A stretch of 64,000 nt of DNA. It comes from an uncultured Ruminococcus sp. GTDB taxonomy: Bacteria; Bacillota; Clostridia; Oscillospirales; Ruminococcaceae. The notes under the pieces are model-generated. The model made no database searches. It was not told the origin of the DNA and was given only the letters and a program-made list of their open reading frames with translations. The first letter of the stretch is position 1; every line of letters starts with the position of its first letter. The stretch lies in NCBI GenBank assembly GCA_947624255.1, contig CANQJO010000001.1:124001-188000 (forward strand), written 5' to 3'. Position numbers and translations under genes: made by a program. Positions 7,442 through 16,202 of this stretch are shown one piece after another.

Positions 7442-9037
7442 ATGATCCGCAAAAGAGCCGAACACGGCATTATAGCTGTGGTAATGACGTTTCTCGTCAT
7501 GTTCATTGCAGTTTCATTCAATTATTTCAGGATCGCTGCCGATAACAGATATGTCAGCGCCGCACGTGAACGCTCTGAGCTTACTGTTGTCGCCGGTGTC
7601 AGTCAGGGAACGATATACGATAAAAATATGGTCCCGCTTACAAATTCGGCAAGAATTTCAAGAGCCGTTGCTGTTCCCTCCGTTCTTGACCGTGAGGATA
7701 CAGCTCAATACGCCGTGGATAAGCCGCTGTTCTATGAGGAATTTGACAAGGGCAAGCCGTTTGCATTCACCTGTATAAACGCAACTCCCGAAAAGCAGGG
7801 GCTTACTGTCTTTGAGATCCCCGAACGCTATTCCGATGATCAGCCTGCTCAGCACGTCATCGGATATACCTCGGAGGGCACGGGCGTTTCGGGCATCGAA
7901 TACGCCTATGATGCCATACTTCGCAGCGACTACGGCGAAAGCAGTGTGACCTATTCCACCGACGGATTCGGACGTGTTCTTATAGGCGACGGCGCAAAAA
8001 TAGTCCGAAGCAGTGCGGAAAAAAGCGGTGTCGTCCTGACTGTTGACAGCGATATACAGAGGATATGCCGCCGGGCAGGACATTCTATTGAAAAGGGAGC
8101 CGTGATCGTTGCAGATGTAAAAAACGGAGATATACTCGGACTTGAAAGCTTTCCGGAATATTCCGTCTCTGAGCTTGACAAGGCTCTCAGTGATGAGCGC
8201 AGTCCGCTGATAAACCGTGCTCTGTATTCCTATAGTGTGGGATCAATATTCAAGCTTGTGACCTCCTGTACGGCAATAGAGGAGAATTTCTCCGGTTACG
8301 CCTATAACTGCACCGGGAATATCAACATTGACGGCAAAAACTTCAACTGCCACCGCCTTGACGGTCACGGACTTCAGAATATGTCTGATGCGATCACTAA
8401 TTCCTGCAACACGTACTTCATCAGCCTCAGCAGGAATTTCAGCGTTGACCTCTTTCGGAAAAAAGCATACCTCCTCGGCTTCGGCAGAGAGACATACCTC
8501 TGCTCCGGCATTATCGGTTCTGCCGGCGTACTTCCAACTGTCAGGGAGCTGCTTGTACCTGCGGAGCTTGCCAACTTCTCTTTCGGACAGGGCAGACTCA
8601 CAGCTACTCCTCTACAGGTAACACAGCTCACCTGTGCAATAGCAAACGGCGGAGAAATGCCCGCTCTGAGGATTATCAAGGGGATCACCGTAGACGGCAG
8701 CGCTCCCGAAAATGAAAAAAAACCGCAGATCTCAAATGTCATGGACAAAGAGACTGCGGATATTTTAAGGGATATGATGATCTCGGCGATAACCGATAAC
8801 GACAGCTCCAATGCCAACGCTGAAAATACATCAGCAGGAGCAAAAACTTCTACTGCACAGACCGGAAGATCCGATGAAAACGGTGATGAATACTGTCACG
8901 CATGGATCACGGGATTTTTTCCGGCTGAAGCTCCCAAGTATGCCGTGACCGTGCTGGTAGAGGACGGCGGCTACGGCAATGATACGGCAGCTCCCGTATT
9001 CAGAGAGATCGCAGAGGAGATAACAAAAACGGAATAA
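7442..9037 (+). CDS. Penicillin-binding protein 2-like transpeptidase
   Basis: A 531-residue class B-type transpeptidase that cross-links peptidoglycan outside the membrane. A single N-terminal membrane helix (about residues 8-28) is followed by a short dimerisation domain (GTIYDKNMVPL) and the catalytic domain: SxxK at S268-K271 (VGSIFKLVTS) and SxN at S321-C322-N323. The third motif is K468-T469-S470 (AKTSTAQTG), where a KTG triad is usual. GAGAGGTGATATT precedes the ATG. It ends 4 nt from the convergent ribbon-helix-helix gene. It is shorter than divisome PBPs and lacks PASTA domains, so it may be an accessory or spore-related PBP. Confidence 0.9.
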   Translation: MIRKRAEHGIIAVVMTFLVMFIAVSFNYFRIAADNRYVSAARERSELTVVAGVSQGTIYDKNMVPLTNSARISRAVAVPSVLDREDTAQYAVDKPLFYEEFDKGKPFAFTCINATPEKQGLTVFEIPERYSDDQPAQHVIGYTSEGTGVSGIEYAYDAILRSDYGESSVTYSTDGFGRVLIGDGAKIVRSSAEKSGVVLTVDSDIQRICRRAGHSIEKGAVIVADVKNGDILGLESFPEYSVSELDKALSDERSPLINRALYSYSVGSIFKLVTSCTAIEENFSGYAYNCTGNINIDGKNFNCHRLDGHGLQNMSDAITNSCNTYFISLSRNFSVDLFRKKAYLLGFGRETYLCSGIIGSAGVLPTVRELLVPAELANFSFGQGRLTATPLQVTQLTCAIANGGEMPALRIIKGITVDGSAPENEKKPQISNVMDKETADILRDMMISAITDNDSSNANAENTSAGAKTSTAQTGRSDENGDEYCHAWITGFFPAEAPKYAVTVLVEDGGYGNDTAAPVFREIAEEITKTE

Positions 9038-9040
9038 AAC

Positions 9041-9226
9041 TTAATCCTCATGCTCTCCGGTATCATCTGAGGTATCGGGGAGCGCTTTTTTACGCCGCTT
9101 ACGAACGCACTCGGTGAGCAGATATTCTATCTGACCGTTCACTGAGCGAAATTCGTCCTCTGCCCATGCGGAGATCTCATTATAGAGCTGCTCTGAAAGC
9201 CTCAGCGGTATCTGTTTCTTCGGCAT
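9041..9226 (-). CDS. Ribbon-helix-helix (Arc-type) small protein
   Basis: A 61-residue protein with an Arc-like ribbon-helix-helix pattern: the N-terminal strand KQIPLRLSEQLYNEI, then a helix-turn-helix-like pair and a basic/acidic tail. It starts inside the stop codon of the SPFH gene (shared base at 9226, TGATG), so the two are translationally coupled. Arc-like partners of SPFH proteins recur in Firmicutes. It may regulate the operon or act as an adaptor that does not bind DNA. No toxin gene is adjacent, so an antitoxin reading is not supported. Confidence 0.75.
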   Translation of the reverse strand: MPKKQIPLRLSEQLYNEISAWAEDEFRSVNGQIEYLLTECVRKRRKKALPDTSDDTGEHED

Positions 9227-10299
9227 CAGTAGAGACTTCCCGAATTAACAACGGGCTGTGCATCGTGATTTCCGCAGAGTACAACAAGCAGATTTGATAC
9301 CATCGCTGCTTTGCGCTCTTCATCAAGGTCAACGATATTATTCTGACCAAGCCTTTCGAGAGCCATTTCTACCATTCCGACAGCACCGTCAACGATCATT
9401 TTCCTTGCATCTATTATAGCTGATGCCTGCTGTCTCTGGAGCATCACTGCTGCGATCTCAGGCGCATAAGCAAGATATGTGATGCGTGCTTCGAGTATTT
9501 CGAGACCTGCGTTTTCAACCTTTTGCTGTATTTCATCACGTATTCTTGCGGCTACGAGTTCGCTTGAACCACGGAGGCTTCCCTCGTCAGCTACGCCGTC
9601 GCCTGTGGTGTCAACATTGGGAGAGATATCATAGGGATAAAGGCGCACGATATTTCTGAGTGCGCTGTCACACTGGAGCGAGAGATACTCCTTATAGTTG
9701 TCAACGTCAAAAACAGCCTTTGCCGTATCGACCACACGCCACATAACGGCAATGCTTATTTCCACGGGATTTCCGAGACAGTCGTTTATTTTCTGGCGGT
9801 TATTGTTGAGTGTCATTATTTTCAAAGAGATCTTCTTGCTGAATATTCCGAGCATTGCGGAAGTACCTTCTGAATCGCTGACTTGTATCGAGGCGTTTGA
9901 TCTCTGAGAGCCGCCTACATCGCCGCTCTGGCGCAGATGAGTGCCTGCCGCAGGATTTATGGCAGAGCAGAAAGGATTCACAAAATAGAAGCCCTCGCCT
10001 TTGAGCGTTCCCTTATATTTTCCGAAAAGTGTCAGTACAAGAGCATCGTTGGGCTTCAGAATTTTCAGTCCCAGAAAAGGTATCCAGCCGATCAGCGCCC
10101 AGATAACTCCCGCAATGATAAATATTGTTCCTGCCGCTTTCAGAGCGGTGACAACGCCGCTTGATGAAACGGTATCTTCCGCTGCAGCCCGGCAGATGCC
10201 TCCCATTACTATCACGAATATCGCCGCTATGTAAAGCAGGATAAAAAGTATCAGCATAGCTAAGCCGTTTTTCTTGGTAGTCAGAATTTTTTCTTTCAT
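9226..10299 (-). CDS. SPFH/band-7 domain membrane protein
   Basis: About 357 residues: two N-terminal hydrophobic segments (within the first 75 residues), then an SPFH/band-7 domain beginning GLKILKPNDALVLTLFGKYK and including FYFVNPF, and a helical C-terminal part with ILEARITYLAYAPEIAAVML. The family scaffolds membrane microdomains and protease or transport complexes. The second ATG is chosen (10299, AAAGGA 12 nt upstream) over the one at 10320, which lacks a ribosome site. The TTGACA promoter upstream is strong. The gene is co-expressed with the small ribbon-helix-helix protein. Confidence 0.87.
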   Translation of the reverse strand: MKEKILTTKKNGLAMLILFILLYIAAIFVIVMGGICRAAAEDTVSSSGVVTALKAAGTIFIIAGVIWALIGWIPFLGLKILKPNDALVLTLFGKYKGTLKGEGFYFVNPFCSAINPAAGTHLRQSGDVGGSQRSNASIQVSDSEGTSAMLGIFSKKISLKIMTLNNNRQKINDCLGNPVEISIAVMWRVVDTAKAVFDVDNYKEYLSLQCDSALRNIVRLYPYDISPNVDTTGDGVADEGSLRGSSELVAARIRDEIQQKVENAGLEILEARITYLAYAPEIAAVMLQRQQASAIIDARKMIVDGAVGMVEMALERLGQNNIVDLDEERKAAMVSNLLVVLCGNHDAQPVVNSGSLY

Positions 10300-10353
10300 G
10301 TTAAATATACATCCTTTCATGTGTGTCAGTGATCTGACAGCTTTTATATTATT

Positions 10354-10382
10354 ATGATATCACAATGATTTCATTTTGTCAA
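10354..10382 (-). promoter_or_regulatory. Promoter for the SPFH operon
   Basis: Minus-strand TTGACA (10382-10377) and TATCAT (10359-10354), 17 bp spacing, 55 nt upstream of the chosen start. Confidence 0.8.
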
Positions 10383-10411
10383 GAGGTTTGAGGAAAAAAT
10401 TTTTCAGACTA

Positions 10412-10440
10412 TTGACATTTATGCCCTGTGGGGTTATAAT
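10412..10440 (+). promoter_or_regulatory. Consensus promoter for the alaS operon
   Basis: TTGACA at 10412-10417 and TATAAT at 10435-10440 with exactly 17 bp between. It is divergent from the SPFH promoter 30 bp away and probably drives the long rightward run from alaS onward. Confidence 0.88.
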
Positions 10441-10463
10441 ATTAGGAGTGATACTATAGTGCC

Positions 10464-10514
10464 CCTCCGGACAGATATGACGGTCGGAAATATCGCCGGT
10501 GTCTGCATCGGAGG
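10464..10514 (+). promoter_or_regulatory. Structured untranslated leader of alaS
   Basis: The leader of about 150 nt folds on inspection into one long hairpin. CCTCCG (10464-10469) pairs with CGGAGG (10509-10514), GACA (10470-10473) with TGTC (10500-10503), and GATAT (10474-10478) with ATATC (10490-10494). The 5' arm is continuous and the 3' arm has two 5-nt bulges. No T-box consensus was found, so this may be another kind of cis element or simple structure. Confidence 0.5.
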
Positions 10515-10594
10515 ACGGTATATATACGCAGATTTTCTGTTCATACTGCGCATTTTGCGGTATGGCTCAGTATATTATCAAAGGAGATTGTTTT

Positions 10595-13225
10595 ATGCAG
10601 TGGACAGGTCTGAATGAGCTTCGTGAAAAATTTCTGTCATTCTTCGAGAGCAAGGAGCATACAAGAATGGCGAGTGCCTCACTCGTGCCGCAGGGCGATA
10701 AGAGCCTTCTTCTTATAAATTCGGGTATGGCTCCTCTGAAAAAATATTTTCTCGGACAAGCAGCCCCTCCCAACAAGAGAGTCACTACCTGCCAGAAGTG
10801 CATCAGAACTCCTGACATTGAAAGTGTGGGAAAAACAGCACGTCACGGCACATATTTTGAAATGCTGGGAAATTTCTCGTTCGGCGACTATTTCAAAACC
10901 GAGGCGATAACATGGGCATGGGAATTCCTCACGGGAGTGCTTTCTATCCCGGCTGACAGACTCTGGATAACAATTTTTGAGAGCGATGACGAGGCAGAAG
11001 CTATCTGGAGGGAGAAGATCGGTATCCCCAAAGAGCGTATAATCCGCCTTGGTAAAAAGGATAACTTCTGGGAACATGGTTCCGGTCCGTGCGGTCCGTG
11101 TTCGGAGATACACTTCGACAGAGGTGAATCCTACGGTCCGTTCGAGAGCTTTGAACAGGCAAGCGAATGTGACCGCATCATAGAAATATGGAACCTTGTG
11201 TTCAGTCAGTTCGACAGCGACGGCAACGGAAATTATGCCGAAATGGAGACTAAAAATATCGACACCGGTATGGGACTTGAACGCCTTGCCTGCGTTATGC
11301 AGAGTGTCGATAACATATTCGAGGTAGACACTGTCCGCAATATAATGAAGCATATTTCCCGTATTGCCGGCGTTGACTACAGATCGGGTGAGAAGACAGA
11401 TGTCTCTCTGCGTGTGATAACCGATCACATCAGAAGTACAACGTTCATGGTGGGTGACGGAATAATGCCCTCCAACGAGGGACGGGGATATGTCCTCAGA
11501 AGACTGCTCAGACGTGCCGCACGCCACGGCAGACTTCTTGGTATCGAAAAGCCGTTCCTTTGTGAAGTATGCGATACCGTCATTGACGAAAATGCAGGAG
11601 CTTATCTTGAACTTGCCGAAAAGCGTGACTACATCAAAAAGATCATCAGTGTCGAGGAGGAGGCTTTCGCAAGGACTGTTGACAAAGGCATGGAGCTCCT
11701 CAATCAGTTTACCGATAAGCTGACAAAAGACGGCGGAAACGTTCTCTCCGGTGACGATGCGTTCAAACTCTCCGATACTTACGGTTTCCCCATTGATCTC
11801 ACCATTGAGATATGCGAGGAGAAAAAAATCACCGTTGACCGTGAAAGATTTAACGAGCTTGCCAAAGAACAGCGCAGGCTTGCAAAGGCGGATCATCTTG
11901 CAAAAGCAGGCTCATCATGGGCAGATGACAGCTTTAAGTCGGATGTTCCGGCGACTGAATTTACGGGATATGATGTCCTTGAAGAAAAGGCCGGCAGGAT
12001 ACTTGCGATATATAAGGACGGTCAGGAGATCCCCTCCGCTGAGGAGGGCGATGAAGTAATAGTACTTCTTGACAAGACACCGTTCTATGCAGAGAGCGGC
12101 GGTCAGACGGGAGACTCCGGAAATATAGCCTCCGATAATTGCAGCATACAGATCACAGATACGAAAAAATCAGAGGGACACTTCCTCCATGTCGGAAAAG
12201 TTATCTCAGGCAGTATCTCAAAGGACGAGATCGTTGATGCCTGTGTGAATAAGGCTCAGAGAGCTGCCACACGGCGCAATCATACAGCGGCTCATCTGCT
12301 CCAGTGTGCGCTGAGAGCCGTTCTCGGGGAACACGTTCATCAGGCAGGTCAGCTTGTCAGCGAGAAGTCATGCCGATTCGACTTCAATCATTTCAGCGCA
12401 CTGACCGATGCTGAGAAAAAAGCTGTTGAGGATATGGTGAACGCCTGCATTATGGAGCATATCAGCGTTGTCACAAGGGTAATGCCCATTGATGAAGCAC
12501 GCAAACTCGGAGCTATGGCACTCTTCGGAGAAAAATACGGCGACACCGTAAGAGTTGTCTCTGCCGGAGATTCCGTGGAATTCTGCGGCGGCACACACGT
12601 CTCGAACACTTCGGAGATAGGGCTTTTCAAGATAATCTCCGAAAGCTCCGTTGCGGCAGGTGTAAGGCGTATCGAGGCTGTCACCGGACTTGGAGTCATT
12701 GATCTCATCAATGATTATGAGCATATCATCAACAGCTCTGCAAAGGCAATCAAGCTGGCGAATGCAAGGGAGCTTCCCGAAAAATGTGCATCAATGGCGG
12801 CTGAATCAAAAGAAAAGGACAAGAAGATCGAAAGCCTGAGCCGGCAGATCGCCAACGCCCGTATCTCCGCAATATTTGACGGCGCAGAGGAGATAAGCGG
12901 TGTTAAGATAGTTTCTGCAATGATGACCGGAACATCGCCTGACGCTCTGAGAAAGCTGGGCGACAGCATAAAGGACAAGAACGAGGACATAATCGCACTT
13001 CTTGCCGGAGTTGAGGGAGAAAAAGGCACATTCTACTGTATCTGCACTCCCGGCGCTGTCAAAAAAGGAGCAAATGCAGGAAAGATCGTTCAGAGAGTCT
13101 CTGCGGTAACAGGCGGCAAGGGCGGCGGACGTCCCGACACTGCTATGGCAGGCATCGGAAAAACTTATATGGTAGATGAAGCTCTGCTCGCTTTCAGATC
13201 CATAGTAAAAGAATTTATAGCTTAA
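10595..13225 (+). CDS. alaS: Alanyl-tRNA synthetase
   Basis: An 876-residue class II synthetase of full bacterial length. It has an N-terminal aminoacylation domain (TCQKCIRTPDIE, GSGPCGPCSEIHFD, EIWNLVFSQF), an editing domain with zinc ligands H563-TAA-H567 and C664-GGT-H668, and a C-terminal DHHA1-type domain ending GGKGGGRPDTAMAGIG. AAAGGAGATTG precedes the ATG at 10595; a longer frame from 10499 overlaps the leader and lacks a ribosome site. It is the first gene of a rightward run, with hinT-like 12 nt downstream. Editing residues are intact, so mischarged Ser/Gly-tRNA-Ala clearance is expected. Confidence 0.97.
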   Translation: MQWTGLNELREKFLSFFESKEHTRMASASLVPQGDKSLLLINSGMAPLKKYFLGQAAPPNKRVTTCQKCIRTPDIESVGKTARHGTYFEMLGNFSFGDYFKTEAITWAWEFLTGVLSIPADRLWITIFESDDEAEAIWREKIGIPKERIIRLGKKDNFWEHGSGPCGPCSEIHFDRGESYGPFESFEQASECDRIIEIWNLVFSQFDSDGNGNYAEMETKNIDTGMGLERLACVMQSVDNIFEVDTVRNIMKHISRIAGVDYRSGEKTDVSLRVITDHIRSTTFMVGDGIMPSNEGRGYVLRRLLRRAARHGRLLGIEKPFLCEVCDTVIDENAGAYLELAEKRDYIKKIISVEEEAFARTVDKGMELLNQFTDKLTKDGGNVLSGDDAFKLSDTYGFPIDLTIEICEEKKITVDRERFNELAKEQRRLAKADHLAKAGSSWADDSFKSDVPATEFTGYDVLEEKAGRILAIYKDGQEIPSAEEGDEVIVLLDKTPFYAESGGQTGDSGNIASDNCSIQITDTKKSEGHFLHVGKVISGSISKDEIVDACVNKAQRAATRRNHTAAHLLQCALRAVLGEHVHQAGQLVSEKSCRFDFNHFSALTDAEKKAVEDMVNACIMEHISVVTRVMPIDEARKLGAMALFGEKYGDTVRVVSAGDSVEFCGGTHVSNTSEIGLFKIISESSVAAGVRRIEAVTGLGVIDLINDYEHIINSSAKAIKLANARELPEKCASMAAESKEKDKKIESLSRQIANARISAIFDGAEEISGVKIVSAMMTGTSPDALRKLGDSIKDKNEDIIALLAGVEGEKGTFYCICTPGAVKKGANAGKIVQRVSAVTGGKGGGRPDTAMAGIGKTYMVDEALLAFRSIVKEFIA

Positions 13226-13237
13226 AGGAGGATCGGT

Positions 13238-13594
13238 ATGGACTGCTTATTCTGCAAGATCGTCAAGGGAGAGATCCCAAGCACGAAAGTATATGAAAAC
13301 GAATACGTTTACTGTTTCAAGGATATTGCTCCCATAGCGCCTATTCACTATCTTATCATACCTAAGACTCATATCAGCGGCGCCGATCAGATCAACGGAG
13401 AGAATTCTCATCTCGTTGCAAAGGTTTTTGAGGCTGCCGCCGAGATCGCAAAGTCTGAGGGAATCACCGACGGATTCAGGATCGTTACCAACTGCGGAGA
13501 CAATGCCGGACAGACGGTGAAGCATCTTCACTTCCATCTGCTTGCCGGCGTGAAAATGGGCTGGGGACCTGAATCTTTGGGCAAGATCGACTGA
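13238..13594 (+). CDS. HIT family nucleotide hydrolase (HinT-like)
   Basis: A 118-residue histidine-triad protein of normal Hint length. The N-terminal CxxC (C3LFC6K) is typical of zinc-containing HinT proteins, and the catalytic triad is HLHFHLLAG near residues 98-106. These enzymes hydrolyse purine nucleoside phosphoramidates, including aminoacyl-AMP, which fits a position 12 nt after alaS in the same operon. AAAGGAGGATC precedes the ATG. Confidence 0.93.
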   Translation: MDCLFCKIVKGEIPSTKVYENEYVYCFKDIAPIAPIHYLIIPKTHISGADQINGENSHLVAKVFEAAAEIAKSEGITDGFRIVTNCGDNAGQTVKHLHFHLLAGVKMGWGPESLGKID

Positions 13595-13606
13595 GGAGGC
13601 ATTGCT

Positions 13607-14146
13607 GTGTCTGATACTTATAAAATGACGATCGCCGGTCTTGAAAGAGAACTGAAAAAATATCCTGTCAGCGATAAGCTCGATATCGCCGCATTTATAA
13701 TGTTCTCCGATGTGGAGATAACCGTGGCAAGTGCAAAGGCTCTGCTGGAAAGGTGCCCCGATTTCGATGTGATACTTACGGCAGAGTGCAAGGGTATCCC
13801 TCTTGCATATGAAATGGCTCGCCAAAGCGGAAAACCATATGTCGTGGCAAGAAAATCTATCAAGGTCTACATGAAGGACGTTGTTTCTGTCAATGTAAGA
13901 TCCATAACCACCGCCGAAGAGCAGGTACTGCATCTCGGCTCGGACAAAGCCGCTATGCTCCGGGATAAACGTGTACTGATCGTTGACGATGTCATCAGTA
14001 CCGGAGGATCTCTCAGCGCACTCACGGCACTGACCGAGCGTTCGGGCGGAAACATTGCCGGCTGTGCAGCCGTTCTCGCTGAGGGAGATGCCGCACTTCG
14101 CAGTGATATTATTTTCCTTGAAAAATTGCCGCTTTTCTTTAAGTAA
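13607..14146 (+). CDS. Phosphoribosyltransferase (adenine PRTase-like)
   Basis: A 179-residue type I PRTase with a GTG start at 13607, GAGGAGG upstream, and the PRPP loop VLIVDDVISTGGSLSAL around residue 125. YVVARKSIKVYM is a conserved part of the APRT/PurR-like branch. Either an adenine salvage enzyme or a regulatory PRTase-fold protein; no DNA-binding domain is attached. It continues the alaS-hinT operon with a 12 nt gap and is followed by comEC. Confidence 0.82.
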   Translation: MSDTYKMTIAGLERELKKYPVSDKLDIAAFIMFSDVEITVASAKALLERCPDFDVILTAECKGIPLAYEMARQSGKPYVVARKSIKVYMKDVVSVNVRSITTAEEQVLHLGSDKAAMLRDKRVLIVDDVISTGGSLSALTALTERSGGNIAGCAAVLAEGDAALRSDIIFLEKLPLFFK

Positions 14147-14213
14147 AGTATTCGGCAGGCATGAAAATACCGGAACATACCGCTCTCCGGAGGGCTTTGC
14201 GGAGATCACGAAT

Positions 14214-16202
14214 ATGAAGCGAAAAATGATCGGTGCGGCAGCCGCATATCTTGCCGGATCGTTTTTCGCTTCCTTTTTTGAGACAGGCAAAGCACCGGCA
14301 CTGATAATTGCAGCGGCTGCCGTTATGGCAGCTGCCTGCCTCAGAATGAAGCTCACACGCAAGGATATAGCGTTTCTCTCTGTATGCTTTGCATCAGCAT
14401 TTTCGATCTTCATGATGTATACAGCGTTTCATTATGATGGTGCGATGTACTACAGTCAGACTGACGGCAGCTTTACCGGAACAGTCAGCGAGATCAGAGA
14501 ATACGAAAACGGCGCATCATATGTTCTCAAAGGGAAAATAGACGGAGAGACTTCCGCTGAAATAATGGTTTACTTCTATGACCTTGATGCTGAATACGGC
14601 GATATCATCAACATCGGCTCATGCAGATTTTCTGCTCCGAAGGACAGCTATCTCTATAAAAGCAATATGTCGCTGCGCTCTCAGGGGATATTCCTGCAAG
14701 CTGACAAAACAGAGGATATCTCTGTCGTGCATACTCACTCACACAGGCTCAAAAATTTCCTCATGAGACATCGCAGCCGCATGACCGAACAGTTTCGTGA
14801 AACTCTCGGAGATGATGCGGGGAGCTACCTTGCAGGTATGATATTCGGTGAAAAACAGGGACTTGATGACGATATACAAATCTCCCTCTACCGCTGCGGG
14901 ATAGGTCATATATTAGCCGTTTCGGGACTTCATGTCTCCGTTGCCGCACTATTCATAATGGGACTGATGAAGCTCCTCGGAATAAACAGGTATGTGATAT
15001 TTGCACTCACTGAGCTGTTTCTTGCCGTACTTGTATCCATGGCAAACAGCCCGGTCTCTGCAAGGAGAGCTGCCGTTATGATGACGTTTCTCTGCATATC
15101 GGGACTGCTCCGACGAAGAAACGATACATTCAATTCACTGTCAGCCGCTGTGCTCCTGATATGCGTTCTTGAGCCTTACGCAATATACAGCGGAGGATTT
15201 CTTCTGTCAGCAGCCGGAACTTTCGGCATCGGAGTCTTCGCCCCTTATATGACAAATAAGCTCCCAGGAACAGCTATCTGCGGCAGACTGCTGAGATCCT
15301 TTGCGGCTGCGCTGTGTGTAAGCATTATCGTCACTCCCTTGAGCATAAAGTATTTTGGCGAGACTTCACTGATCTCACCGTTTGTGAATACGGCACTTGT
15401 GCCGCTCTGCACTTTAGCTATGGTCATCGGAATGATACACGTTTTCACAGGAGGAATGATCTCTGTGATACCGATATCGGGAGGGCTTATCCGCTTTGTG
15501 ATATCTGTCACCGACAAGCTCTCCCGTTTGGACATAGCGCACTTCTCTGTGAGAGATGAAAAGCTGCTGAATTTCGTTTTCATTTGTGCCGCAGCAGTTA
15601 TTGCCGTACAGATACTTTTCAGCAGCAGAGCATTCACCGCCATAGCAGCAGCGGCTGCCTGCGCCGCAGTTTTCACAGGCTCTCTGATAAGCAGCACGGA
15701 TCTCCGCAGCAGATTCACGGTCGCTGTCCTTGGTGACGGTGCAAACGCCACAGTGATAGTATCTCTTGGCGGAAGAAGTGATGTGATCGACCTGTGCGGC
15801 AGAGACAGTGCCTCACAGTACGTTGAGAAATACCTCTCGGAAGCAGGGATCTGTGATATCGGATCATTCGCACTCACAAGAGGAGATACGCAGCAGGAGG
15901 AAAGTTTCAGCAGTATCACGGATAATTTTGCCCCTCAGAAATACATCAGCGGCAGTGACTTCAGTTTCAGCACGGATGAATACTACATGAGTTATGAGGA
16001 GCGCACTCTTACGGTCAATTATCACGGATATACGTTTGTGTTCGCTCCGGCAGGAGAGATCACACGAGGCGATATGACCGTCTGCTATGGAGGAAAAAAC
16101 AACGGAAGACGTTATGGCGATATCATTTTCCTTGGAGAGGATCTCAATAATTTTGAAATGACACTCCCGGGATCGGGGGTGTGTCAGATAAGGAGGCTCT
16201 GA
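14214..16202 (+). CDS. comEC: ComEC/Rec2-type competence channel protein with degenerate C-terminal domain
   Basis: A 662-residue polytopic membrane protein. After two N-terminal helices comes a soluble DUF4131/OB-like part (about residues 75-165), then the competence domain with many helices, including GHILAVSGLHVSVAALF and ANSPVSARRAAVMM, both family hallmarks. The C-terminal 160 residues occupy the place of the metallo-beta-lactamase-like domain but read SFALTRGD where a THxDxDH metal motif is expected, so nuclease activity of that domain seems lost. The start at 14214 follows GGAG; the longer frame from 14055 overlaps the previous gene. The stop overlaps the holA start (TGATG), the common comEC-holA order. 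comEA is not in the window. Confidence 0.88.
   Translation: MKRKMIGAAAAYLAGSFFASFFETGKAPALIIAAAAVMAAACLRMKLTRKDIAFLSVCFASAFSIFMMYTAFHYDGAMYYSQTDGSFTGTVSEIREYENGASYVLKGKIDGETSAEIMVYFYDLDAEYGDIINIGSCRFSAPKDSYLYKSNMSLRSQGIFLQADKTEDISVVHTHSHRLKNFLMRHRSRMTEQFRETLGDDAGSYLAGMIFGEKQGLDDDIQISLYRCGIGHILAVSGLHVSVAALFIMGLMKLLGINRYVIFALTELFLAVLVSMANSPVSARRAAVMMTFLCISGLLRRRNDTFNSLSAAVLLICVLEPYAIYSGGFLLSAAGTFGIGVFAPYMTNKLPGTAICGRLLRSFAAALCVSIIVTPLSIKYFGETSLISPFVNTALVPLCTLAMVIGMIHVFTGGMISVIPISGGLIRFVISVTDKLSRLDIAHFSVRDEKLLNFVFICAAAVIAVQILFSSRAFTAIAAAAACAAVFTGSLISSTDLRSRFTVAVLGDGANATVIVSLGGRSDVIDLCGRDSASQYVEKYLSEAGICDIGSFALTRGDTQQEESFSSITDNFAPQKYISGSDFSFSTDEYYMSYEERTLTVNYHGYTFVFAPAGEITRGDMTVCYGGKNNGRRYGDIIFLGEDLNNFEMTLPGSGVCQIRRL

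Noticed and set aside
9041..9226. Antitoxin of a toxin-antitoxin pair
   Set aside because: The fold fits antitoxins, but the only coupled gene is an SPFH membrane protein and no toxin gene is adjacent.
10441..10594. T-box riboswitch upstream of alaS
   Set aside because: No AGGGTGGNACCGCG antiterminator sequence, no specifier loop and no terminator hairpin could be found in the leader.
10679..11896. Long minus-strand reading frame of about 405 codons across alaS
   Set aside because: It lies fully antisense to a perfectly recognisable alaS and has no ribosome site or family resemblance. High antisense openness follows from the codon bias of the gene.
13247..14413. Minus-strand reading frame of about 388 codons across the HIT, phosphoribosyltransferase and comEC genes
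   Set aside because: It is antisense to three recognisable genes, with a composition typical of shadow frames and no start signal.
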